Positions 45,616 to 52,875 of a stretch of DNA of 54,917 bases are shown in pieces (within the stretch, counting starts at the first letter, position 1; each line of letters starts with the position of its first letter). Origin of the DNA: Clostridiales bacterium (GTDB taxonomy: Bacteria; Bacillota; Clostridia; Lachnospirales; Lachnospiraceae); the NCBI GenBank assembly GCA_029338615.1, contig JAQYAS010000002.1:1-54917 (forward strand). Reading direction: 5' to 3'. Position numbers and translations under genes: made by a program. The notes beneath the pieces are model-generated. The model ran no database searches. It was not told the DNA's origin and saw only the letters and a program-made list of their open reading frames with translations.

Positions 45616-47061
45616 TTAATTATCACTATAAAATAACTGTTTAGGACTCTTCGGTTTATCTGGCATACTCATCTTTATCAGCCCCTGTTCAACCAATGGC
45701 ATAATATACGTTTGAATAGCATAGGTCACCGAGCTTAATCCCAGATACTCACATATTTCTTTTCTTGTACGAGGAGTCCTACAGAAAACGATCAAATCAT
45801 TATTTTCTATTTCATCCGCATCATCTACGGATGCTTTTTCTCCATATTTATATAGTTTTACGATAAAGCTTCCTCTTTCATCACAAAATTCAGGCTGTGG
45901 CAAATCATATTCCATCATCGTTCTTCGAATCGTTGGAATCCCTGAATACCTGTTTTCTGTTATCTTTAACACTTCCAGCTCAGATGCAATAACAGGATTT
46001 CTTGTGTCAGGCTGAACCTTTCCAAGCTGATCAACCCTCATTCTTCCATATATTCCTCCAGGATTTCTAATTTCAATTCGATCTTCAAACATTATTATTT
46101 GAATCGGCATACCTTCTGTATATATACTATAATCACGATGGACAAGAGCATTAAGCACAGTCTCTCTGATAGCCGTAATAGGATAATCTGTTCTATCCTC
46201 GCGCTTTCCTGTATTAGGATTTATTATTGTCTTTGTACGCATATTTTTGCTTATGAATTGCAATGCTCCCTCAAGCATTTCCTGTATATTTCCTTCAATT
46301 CGCAGATTATCTAAGAAACGCTCCCCCTGTGAACCTACAGCTCCAATATCCCGTCCAGGAACAACGATTGCAGTTATACATAACTGAGGAAAAAAGACCT
46401 GCGGATAAAGACTAAAATTCATTACAGCACTTAACGTAATTTCATTATCCCTCTTTATGCTCATCAGCTCATATATTTCATTATCTTCTATAGCAGCCAA
46501 TCTTGGCTTTCCTATTTTCAATAACCTCAAATATTCTGACAATAATCCTTGATTCAATGAAGCAAATGAAGCTCTGTCAACTACTCTTACATCATCCTGA
46601 TATTTTTTTCTGTATGCTTCATAACTATATACCTCATACTCCGTCATAGGTTCATCGCTATCTCCTACTCTTGTAAATGAACCTTTCACTCGGCCTTTTC
46701 CTTTATAAAACACCGGTCTATCTGTAATATCAGCACTAGGTATCTCTGCTGAAACAAAGAATTTTCCATTTTTTTCAACTACCGTAATTAATGGTCTTAC
46801 AACCGGCTCCATCTGTAGACACTGCTCATTTATTTTCTTTTGAATATCCTGCGGATCATACACACCAACTTCTTTATAATTCTGACTCTCGTCCACACCA
46901 AAAATAATAATTCCACCTTCATCATGATTGGACAAACTAGATAAAGAGTCATACAAATGCTTGGGGCATCCTTTTTCCGCGCTTTTTATCTCCAATGTAG
47001 ATGTTTCACATTTGAGTTTCTGAATCAACTCCAATTTTTCTAATAATTCTTCAGTTGTCAT
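45616..47061 (-). CDS. AlbA_2 (Schlafen-type) + HATPase_c_4 + winged-helix protein
   Basis: The 481-residue protein has an N-terminal AlbA_2 domain (TSTLEIKSAEKGCPKHLYDS, then SNHDEGGIIIFGVDES, SFTRVGDSDEPMTEYE). A helical middle is followed by a RecG-C/HATPase_c_4 region (ITAIRETVLNALVHRDYSIY, MFEDRIEIRNPGGIYGRM, YSGIPTIRRTMMEYDLP) and a C-terminal winged helix (TRKEICEYLGLSSVTYAIQ). Such proteins are often called ATP-binding or RecG-related regulators. The start at 47061 follows GGAGGG; an upstream in-frame extension would run through the ribosome binding site and promoter. It leads a probable operon with the reverse transcriptase, for which it could be regulator, nuclease or sensor. Confidence 0.85.
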   Translation of the reverse strand: MTTEELLEKLELIQKLKCETSTLEIKSAEKGCPKHLYDSLSSLSNHDEGGIIIFGVDESQNYKEVGVYDPQDIQKKINEQCLQMEPVVRPLITVVEKNGKFFVSAEIPSADITDRPVFYKGKGRVKGSFTRVGDSDEPMTEYEVYSYEAYRKKYQDDVRVVDRASFASLNQGLLSEYLRLLKIGKPRLAAIEDNEIYELMSIKRDNEITLSAVMNFSLYPQVFFPQLCITAIVVPGRDIGAVGSQGERFLDNLRIEGNIQEMLEGALQFISKNMRTKTIINPNTGKREDRTDYPITAIRETVLNALVHRDYSIYTEGMPIQIIMFEDRIEIRNPGGIYGRMRVDQLGKVQPDTRNPVIASELEVLKITENRYSGIPTIRRTMMEYDLPQPEFCDERGSFIVKLYKYGEKASVDDADEIENNDLIVFCRTPRTRKEICEYLGLSSVTYAIQTYIMPLVEQGLIKMSMPDKPKSPKQLFYSDN

Positions 47062-47087
47062 TTTAGTTCCCTCCATTTTCTTTTTAC

Positions 47088-47116
47088 ATTTTATATCTTT
47101 TTTTAAGTTTATGCAA
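47088..47116 (-). promoter_or_regulatory. Promoter of the AlbA_2-RT operon
   Basis: The minus strand has TTGCAT (47116-47111), a 17-base spacer, then TAAAAT (47093-47088), 26 bases before the start codon. The terminator-like inverted repeat lies just upstream of the -35. Confidence 0.65.
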
Positions 47117-47136
47117 CCAAGTGAAAAAATATTAAG

Positions 47137-47170
47137 GAACTCAAAAAAGGAACTCAAAAATTTGAGTTCC
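47137..47170 (-). terminator. GGAACTCAAA inverted repeat plus extra half-site (terminator or operator)
   Basis: Arms at 47149-47158 and 47161-47170 are perfectly complementary, with a T6 run on the minus strand. This looks like a terminator for transcripts from the DarTG side. A third GGAACTC half-site (47137-47143) follows the T-run, so the array could also bind a regulator just upstream of the AlbA_2 promoter. Confidence 0.65.
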
Positions 47171-47438
47171 TTTTTACTATTTATTTCTTTCTTCAATACA
47201 ATATTTGCCTTTCGGATGGTAGATTCACCTCCGGTGAATCCTTATCCTTGTCCTACTGTCATGACTCTATCTTCCTCTCACCAAGTCAATATCGCTATTT
47301 ACGGATAATGTCACACAAAACATAATAGCGCAGTCCTGTCGCCACATTTTTATAATTTCTTTATACTCCTGTATCACGAGCTATGAGCATATTTTTATCC
47401 GTTTCTATGTAACAAACTATAATTTCACGAAGATTCAT
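47171..47438. other. Gap between the AlbA_2-RT operon and the DarTG locus
   Basis: A short GATTCAC/GTGAATC hairpin lies at 47222-47240. No coding gene was recognised here. Confidence 0.45.
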
Positions 47439-47930
47439 TCAGAGCCAGAATGCATCTCTAAGCTCCTCAACCTCATCATAAGGAAAGCACTCGGAAGCCC
47501 CTTCGTTTTCTTCCAGATAATTGATAATCTCTCCTGCCAATTCAATCCCCTTCCGACTGTGTCTCACGCCACCGTTCTCTTTCTGAACGCTCTCTTCTAC
47601 TTTTCTTGCCACCCACACCTGATCATATATTTCCAGCTGAGTAATTATTTTTCTTACGCCAGAATAATAAACCGATTCATTACTTTCCGTCGGCTCGCCG
47701 AGTGCGCCATAGAGAGCATAAAGCTGCCGCATGATGCCATCGGCATTCAAATCCATCGGCACATATATTCTCACATTGTCATCTGGCAAAATTCCACCCT
47801 CAGACTTTTTCTTTCCAGTGACTGCTTTCTCCATCTCGTCTTCCGTTTCATATGGTACTGACAGACAGCCACGGAAGTCTTCAAATTTGGGTATTGTAAA
47901 TGTTATTGGTAAATATATATTTTTCGACAT
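47439..47930 (-). CDS. Small hypothetical protein downstream of darT
   Basis: The 163-residue soluble protein begins MSKNIYLPITFTIPKFEDF and is rich in acidic residues at its C-terminus (YLEENEGASECFPYDEVEEL). I recognise no family. A GGAG six bases before the ATG at 47930 decides the start; a longer frame would run back into darT. It begins 41 bases after the darT stop and therefore probably belongs to the same transcript. It might be an accessory antitoxin, a stability factor or an unrelated cargo gene. Confidence 0.7.
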   Translation of the reverse strand: MSKNIYLPITFTIPKFEDFRGCLSVPYETEDEMEKAVTGKKKSEGGILPDDNVRIYVPMDLNADGIMRQLYALYGALGEPTESNESVYYSGVRKIITQLEIYDQVWVARKVEESVQKENGGVRHSRKGIELAGEIINYLEENEGASECFPYDEVEELRDAFWL

Positions 47931-47971
47931 TAATAACTCCATTATAGCAATCATTATATGTATTCTAATTT

Positions 47972-48982
47972 CTACAACATTGCAGACTCTGCCAACTGCC
48001 AGCACACTAAACACATACTTTTATTTTCAAAGGATATTTCCATATACAATGCAGTCGCACCTTCTGGTTTCACCATTCCGCTAAATTGTGTAGAACGGGG
48101 GTTTTCATAATCTATAGCAAAATCACAGTACTGCCTAAATATCACCTGTTCAGATCGTTTCCAAATAAACTCTGCATGAGCACGTACCAATAACTGCTCA
48201 TCGCCATCTTTATACCTACGAATATAATATTTTTTATTCTTCGTATCTGAATACACTACACCAATTTTATCTCCATAATAATTACATTGTTCTATAAATA
48301 GTCCATTACATTCAAAACAGCTACGATCAACTTTTATACGATTTCTGTATTTTACAAACAAGTTGTAATCTACACAACGCAGTTTATTCAGCAAAGACTG
48401 ACGCTCTATATCATTTCTACAAACTATACAGCAGAGTGTATCTTCAATAGGGAATTCCCCAGGGGACACAATTTCTGCCTGTCTATATTTCTTTTCCAGA
48501 TTCGGATTCTCCATGTAACCAGTCTTATATATTTGTTGAAAATTCAAGTTAGCAAAGGCTTCCACTCCGTTCTGCAGTTGGTCTCCAAATCCAGCTAGAG
48601 ACTTCTCTGAAAACATAGTTCCTTTCTTTTTCAAAACAGATGCTAGATCAAACAAAAAAAATACAGGAACTGGTACATTAGCCTCCTGATCACGGCAATA
48701 TCTTAGTCGAACATGTTTATATCCCTCATTATGATACTGTGTAGGCGTATGTGGTCTGAAATACATTCTCACATATGACTCAATATCTGAATTGGTCATA
48801 TTGATTACCTGCATACTTGCATTGTCATTACTCATATTTCCATATATCTCAGCATCAATCCTGCTATATAAACAACCATCGCGAAGAATATTAACGGCAT
48901 TTGACATATCAGTATAATGAAATGCAAATTCCGCCCACCATTTATTCAAATAATTCTGTGCGATAATCTCCTCATATGTCAT
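47972..48982 (-). CDS. darT: DarT-like ssDNA ADP-ribosyltransferase toxin (DUF4433 family)
   Basis: The 336-residue protein shows DarT features: FAFHYTDMSNAVNILRDGCL near the N-terminus (NAD-binding His/Tyr region and an Arg following in YSR), SDIESYVRMYFRPHTPTQYH, FLFDLASVL and a likely catalytic Glu in AEIVSPGEFPIED. Known DarT enzymes attach ADP-ribose to thymidine in single-stranded DNA and block replication; some protect against phage. It is longer than typical DarT (about 210 residues), with an extra C-terminal region of about 120 residues. Its start overlaps the darG stop by one base (TAATG). Residue-level assignments are by resemblance. Confidence 0.75.
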   Translation of the reverse strand: MTYEEIIAQNYLNKWWAEFAFHYTDMSNAVNILRDGCLYSRIDAEIYGNMSNDNASMQVINMTNSDIESYVRMYFRPHTPTQYHNEGYKHVRLRYCRDQEANVPVPVFFLFDLASVLKKKGTMFSEKSLAGFGDQLQNGVEAFANLNFQQIYKTGYMENPNLEKKYRQAEIVSPGEFPIEDTLCCIVCRNDIERQSLLNKLRCVDYNLFVKYRNRIKVDRSCFECNGLFIEQCNYYGDKIGVVYSDTKNKKYYIRRYKDGDEQLLVRAHAEFIWKRSEQVIFRQYCDFAIDYENPRSTQFSGMVKPEGATALYMEISFENKSMCLVCWQLAESAML

Positions 48983-49854
48983 TACTTATCCCCCTTAACC
49001 AGAAAAGCCTGTCCCTTCCATGAATTCAACTGATATCCCTTTTTTAAACCAGCTTTCATGTTATCATCTATATTTACTTCATCCAGATATCCCATATGAG
49101 CTAATAAGATATAAAAAAGGTCATGAATCTTATTATCATCCGTAGCAAAAACCCTCTTTTCACTTATTTTATCCCAAATAGCTCGGGCATCCTCATCGCT
49201 AAGTTTCAATGTTTCCTCACCATTCTCAAATATTAGAAAATCTTCAGCATTCCAACTTGCCGTCCACTTCATTCCTTCTACTTCAAATGTTATAGGAACC
49301 AATGCACTGCTATATGATATGTCATCTTTCACACCAGCAAATGACATATCCTTTGCATTTTGTCTCAACCACTTTGTCATCTCCACAGTTTTCTTATGCT
49401 CTGGCAGTTGCTTGTCTAACGGTCGTAAATATACATACACATCTATTGGTAAATCATTAAGATATTTCTCCATGACAATCTTAACATCATCCCAGTTTAA
49501 TTCACCGTTCCCACACCCTAGCTTAGGAAAAGCTATAGATGAAATATTGTAATCTGCGTATTTCTTTACAAATGCAGCAAGACCTTTCTCTATATACTCT
49601 ATCTTTGAAGGATTTCGCCAATTTTCTTTAGTTGGGAATTGCAAAAGCCAGTGATCCTGCTCATACCATAGCATCAATCGACCTATTGTAAGTTTATGTT
49701 CGTCACACATCTTTTTATACTGTTTAAACATTTCCGGATATCTTTTTTTAAATTCCAAAGCAATCCCTTTTCCCATGACTCCCACAGTATTCACCGTATT
49801 AACCAGTACCTGTGCCGGACTATTGAATAAATCACCTTCTATATATGTTATCAT
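48982..49854 (-). CDS. darG: DarG-like macrodomain antitoxin
   Basis: The protein has 290 residues. Residues 1-150 are a macrodomain of the DarG/ALC1 type: ITYIEGDLFNSPAQVLVNTV, NTVGVMGKGIALEFKKRYP, LLQFPTKENWRNPSKIEYIE and IAFPKLGCGNGELNWDDV. Such macrodomains remove ADP-ribose from DNA. The C-terminal 140 residues probably bind and neutralise the toxin. It lies immediately upstream of darT, with a one-base overlap, so antitoxin is made first. Together they form a DarTG toxin-antitoxin module. Confidence 0.85.
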   Translation of the reverse strand: MITYIEGDLFNSPAQVLVNTVNTVGVMGKGIALEFKKRYPEMFKQYKKMCDEHKLTIGRLMLWYEQDHWLLQFPTKENWRNPSKIEYIEKGLAAFVKKYADYNISSIAFPKLGCGNGELNWDDVKIVMEKYLNDLPIDVYVYLRPLDKQLPEHKKTVEMTKWLRQNAKDMSFAGVKDDISYSSALVPITFEVEGMKWTASWNAEDFLIFENGEETLKLSDEDARAIWDKISEKRVFATDDNKIHDLFYILLAHMGYLDEVNIDDNMKAGLKKGYQLNSWKGQAFLVKGDK

Positions 49855-49917
49855 ACTTCACCATTCCTAACTTTTGAGTATATATGCACTATAACATACT
49901 TTCCATAACCAAGTATA

Positions 49918-50625
49918 TTAATTACAAATTTTCATTTTCAAAAAAGATTTTCTTGCCTCCGCAAGTCTTTTGAATCTTATATCCCATTCTTTACTTTTAT
50001 CAGATTTATTTATGACATCATCAAATGATATATCGTCAAAATATGTAATATCATCATGACTAAAATATTTTTTACAATATGAATTGAACAGTGCTACAAC
50101 ATTGTGTTGACATACTTCTGCCTCAAATTGAGGGTCATTTATATTTACTATGCGTTCCAACTCATCAGGCATATACATTAAATCAAATGGCATACCATAT
50201 GCAACTTGTTCACCTTCAATATTTATTGGTTCTATATTTATTTTTATTCCATTTTTCTTAAGTTTATTTTTAAAGTATTCAAATAAGCTATCGGCGCACA
50301 CATAATCATAATTATATCCACAAACATCTTTATATGATTTAAGAAGATTATTAACAACTTCGTCTTCCTCCTCTTTTAAATATCTAGCAGAATATGAGCT
50401 TCTAATATTTGCAAGCTTATTATAATTTTTCCATGAATATTTTTCATCTAATATGTCTTTTATTGGATATATCACAGAAAGTTTTAAATTCTCTCTATTT
50501 CCTTTATTATAGAATATTGCAGATATTATCCACGAAATTAAGCCTGATAATATAACTGTAATCAAAGTAAATATATTTGCATTAATATTGTTCTGATCTA
50601 TAATCCAAGCAAAAAATCTATTCAT
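49918..50625 (-). CDS. Single-helix membrane-anchored protein, unknown function
   Basis: The 235-residue protein has one hydrophobic helix (IFTLITVILSGLISWIISAIF, about residues 18-38) near the N-terminus. A charged cytosolic part rich in Asp, Glu, Lys and Tyr follows. I recognise no domain. It sits between the Shedu-like fragment and darG, with gaps of about 40 and 60 bases. An N-terminal anchor with a soluble effector is a frequent layout in defence islands, but function cannot be claimed. Confidence 0.65.
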   Translation of the reverse strand: MNRFFAWIIDQNNINANIFTLITVILSGLISWIISAIFYNKGNRENLKLSVIYPIKDILDEKYSWKNYNKLANIRSSYSARYLKEEEDEVVNNLLKSYKDVCGYNYDYVCADSLFEYFKNKLKKNGIKINIEPINIEGEQVAYGMPFDLMYMPDELERIVNINDPQFEAEVCQHNVVALFNSYCKKYFSHDDITYFDDISFDDVINKSDKSKEWDIRFKRLAEARKSFLKMKICN

Positions 50626-50664
50626 GATAAAAATAGCCTTTCTGATTCATATATAATTATTGAT

Positions 50665-51078
50665 TTATTCTCCCTCCATCCCAACAATAATTCCTGGAGG
50701 GTTACCTTTGAATGATGTCCAATAACCAAATCTACTTTTTAAAAAATTTTTTCTTTCGTCGGTCGTATATTTCATATCATCTATCTTGTCCAGAAAACCA
50801 GTCCATTTATACAGCTCCTCAGCTTGCCCTGCAACATATCTAAACGTTGGTGGTATTGAAACAACCTCATATTTTTTATTTTTCACTTTGCAGGTTATGA
50901 ATTGTTGATAATCCATTAATGGTGTCAATCTATCATATGACATCAATGCCACATTCTCCCGCTCCTTTTGTTTCCTTAAATTCCTCAAATACTCTGATTT
51001 TTCATACTCTTCTCGTCTTCCGTAAACGAGCAAAAATTGCGGCTCAAACGCCTTATCTCGTGTTGCCTGTGGTATTCT
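50665..51078 (-). pseudogene. C-terminal fragment of a Shedu-like (DUF4263) protein
   Basis: The frame is open from about 51078, just after stop codons, with no ATG; the first usable start is a TTG at 51033. It encodes KAFEPQFLLVYGRREEYEKS, NVALMSYDRLTPLMDYQQFI and then YKWTGFLDKID, ending GIIVGMEGE. The GRR...YDRL pattern is that of the DUF4263/Shedu nuclease core's final strands, with a C-terminal extension. The N-terminal two-thirds are missing. The neighbouring nuclease gene ends inside this frame's first codons, so a deletion seems to have joined the tail of a defence gene to another gene. Confidence 0.55.
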
Positions 51079-51982
51079 CTATCATTTTCATAGCACTTTC
51101 TTTTTTATACTTCTTTATCTGCTCTGAAACAATTTTTGCAGTCCAATATGGATCAAACACGCTTACTTGATTTTGGATACTATCTTTGTTTGATTCTATA
51201 TATTTAACTAATTCGCTTACCCACTCCCTTTTATTTCTAGAATTAGGACATCCATACTTAGTTATTTCCGTATACGCTTTCAAGATTTTAGGAAATTCTT
51301 CACCAATCCACTTGCTACCCATTTTGTTTATTTCATCAGCAGCTTTATTAACAGCAGCTTTTCTATCTACAGTCTCAAGAACTGTGTTACTTACTTTATC
51401 AATAATTTCAATTTTAACCACACGTATACGATCTTCTGCTTTTTCAATATATTTTGTTGCCGCCGTACCCTCTGTTACTAAAAGTGTTTTTGAAAAATAA
51501 GGACGATTTTTCTTGTATGTATCAATTCCCAAATGCAAATTCTTATTATCAATTCCTTTTAACAAAAGATATCTTACTTTTACTTTTGAATCCTTGATTA
51601 TTCCTGTCGGGAACCATAAATATTCACAATTTTTTAATATCGTGTCAATACAAACAAAACTACGTATACGATCCATGTAATCTGTAAACGCTGGTTTATT
51701 CATATTCTCTAAAGTCAACAAATCAATTGTATTATTTTTTATACCATCAACAAAATGAGTGCCATCCATAGGCACATTCCCATATATGTGATCAATTCCA
51801 GAAACATGAAAAATCTCAGATGTGTCTTTAAAAAACAATTTGACTTTTTGTCCATCTGCTAATTCAAACACCCAAAACCGCTTACAAAGATATTGTTCAT
51901 AAAAATCTACCATAAGCATAAGCGATATGTCATTTATTTCTGGTATATATTGAATATTTATCAAATCAGGTACTGTTAACAT
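51053..51982 (-). CDS. PBECR4-type (Barnase-EndoU-colicin-RelE-like) nuclease domain protein
   Basis: The 309-residue protein has a central region matching the pattern I associate with PBECR4: FWVFELADGQKVKLFFKD, then IFHVSGIDHIYGN (His-x-x-Gly-Leu-like), FTDYMDRIRSF, VRYLLLKGI and HLGIDTYKKNRPYFSKTLL. A helical, lysine-rich C-terminal third follows. Such domains are predicted RNases in phage and conflict systems. GGAG precedes the ATG. Upstream, its own promoter drives a compact structured RNA and a terminator, which would keep its expression low. The last codons overlap the start of the Shedu-like fragment. Confidence 0.6.
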   Translation of the reverse strand: MLTVPDLINIQYIPEINDISLMLMVDFYEQYLCKRFWVFELADGQKVKLFFKDTSEIFHVSGIDHIYGNVPMDGTHFVDGIKNNTIDLLTLENMNKPAFTDYMDRIRSFVCIDTILKNCEYLWFPTGIIKDSKVKVRYLLLKGIDNKNLHLGIDTYKKNRPYFSKTLLVTEGTAATKYIEKAEDRIRVVKIEIIDKVSNTVLETVDRKAAVNKAADEINKMGSKWIGEEFPKILKAYTEITKYGCPNSRNKREWVSELVKYIESNKDSIQNQVSVFDPYWTAKIVSEQIKKYKKESAMKMIENTTGNTR

Positions 51983-52000
51983 TTTTATTCTCCGTATACG

Positions 52001-52030
52001 AATAAAGGCTCAGTTCAATTGAACCAAGCC
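52001..52030 (-). terminator. Terminator between the structured RNA and the PBECR4-type gene
   Basis: On the minus strand GGCTTGGTTC-AATT-GAACTGAGCC forms a 10-bp stem (two G-T pairs), then TTTATT. The nuclease ribosome binding site follows within about 15 bases. Confidence 0.7.
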
Positions 52031-52043
52031 CTAAATTCTAAAC

Positions 52044-52157
52044 AAGGATAGCGACAACATATCACCTATTGTCGAGCATTCATGGTATATTTATTGTCCC
52101 CCACTAGGGAAAGAGGTGCTATCCGTATCCTCTCAAAGAATCTCTTCTTTCATCTAT
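52044..52157 (-). ncRNA. Candidate structured RNA upstream of the nuclease gene
   Basis: On the minus strand, after a good promoter, the RNA begins with a small AAAGAA/TTCTTT hairpin. A domain closed by GGATAG (52124-52119) and CTATCC (52051-52046) follows. Inside lie a CCC/GGG hairpin and a CGACAA/TTGTCG hairpin. The latter's loop has AGGTG, complementary to CACCT right after the closing strand, a likely pseudoknot. The terminator comes next. A promoter, compact pseudoknotted RNA, terminator and toxin-like gene is the layout of type III toxin-antitoxin loci, although there the RNA is repeated, which is not evident here. It could instead be a cis-acting attenuator. Confidence 0.55.
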
Positions 52158-52186
52158 ATTATATGCAAGATTTTAAAATGTATCAA
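52158..52186 (-). promoter_or_regulatory. Promoter of the structured RNA / nuclease unit
   Basis: The minus strand has TTGATA (52186-52181), an exact 17-base spacer and TATAAT (52163-52158). Confidence 0.75.
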
Positions 52187-52700
52187 GTCTTTTCTCTTTA
52201 ATTTCAATAATTTATTCAACATAATATATCTTCTCTCATCCACTCGTCATGTTCATGGGGGCTGACACCTACTATACAATAATATTTGAAGTAAACTCAA
52301 AGTATACCTATCAATCAATACCCATTCAAGTATTCATATAACCACAAAATCATATTTTATTGTGAATAAAATCATAGGCACCTATGTGTATCCAACACTG
52401 GTTGTGGTTCTTCCTGATACATCGAACACTTAGCGAACAGTTAGCTTAATGGCATTGCCTACTATTTCTGATTTCCTTTCATCAATTGTCAATCATTTTT
52501 CAGAAAATTAAAGCATCTTTGAACTGGAACCTCTATGAATCTAATCCGCAGCATATCTATTATTGTGCATACCGTATAGACTGCCACAACGCAAATAATC
52601 TGTGTAGCGTATAATAAAAGTACCTGAAATCGGAAACAAAATTCCCTGTTATCAGAAAGGGAATTCCCTGAAAATAGAAAGGACATATTGATAGACCTTA
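52187..52700. other. AT-rich gap left of the IS110 element
   Basis: No convincing gene. A 65-codon minus-strand frame (52489-52686) has no ribosome binding site or known domain. The right end holds two imperfect 20-base direct repeats (separate entry). It may be remnant mobile DNA. Confidence 0.4.
52641..52682. repeat. Two imperfect 20-bp direct repeats
   Basis: ATTCCCTG-TTATC-AGAAAGG (52641-52660) and ATTCCCTG-AAAAT-AGAAAGG (52663-52682) share 8 + 7 bases around a variable centre. Arrays like this occur at ends of some insertion sequences, e.g. IS21-like ones. A broken IS21 istA lies on the other side of the IS110 element. Confidence 0.5.
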
Positions 52701-52801
52701 ACCAATCACATATCCTTTATCTTAAGCACCACCAAAAGATAAAGGAGCTTCTTGTATAATTCAAATATAAGGAATTCCGAGAAAGAAGGTTGAGAAAAAA
52801 A

Positions 52802-52869
52802 TACCTCAGAGTAAAATAAGATTACTGACTTTGCACGGTTAGTAAAAAATCTTATTAAACAGTGAGGTA
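52802..52869 (+). other. Nested hairpin directly upstream of the transposase start
   Basis: Outer arms TACCTCA/TGAGGTA (52802-52808, 52863-52869) and inner arms AATAAGATT/AATCTTATT (52815-52823, 52848-52856) enclose ACTGAC...GTTAGT. It ends 6 bases before the ATG, where it could hide the ribosome binding site or be part of a left-end guide RNA. A simpler stem, CCTTTATCTT/AAGATAAAGG, lies at 52714-52745. Confidence 0.6.
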
Positions 52870-52875
52870 CTTGAA

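Noticed and set aside
51411-52000. CGTATACG occurring three times in and before the nuclease gene
   Set aside because: Two copies lie inside coding sequence with no fixed spacing; most likely chance.
52044-52157. Known riboswitch or ribozyme classes (fluoride, preQ1, pistol, twister)
   Set aside because: The conserved cores of these classes could not be matched in the proposed fold.
52489-52686. 65-codon minus-strand ORF
   Set aside because: Overlaps the direct-repeat array and lacks a ribosome binding site; product looks random.
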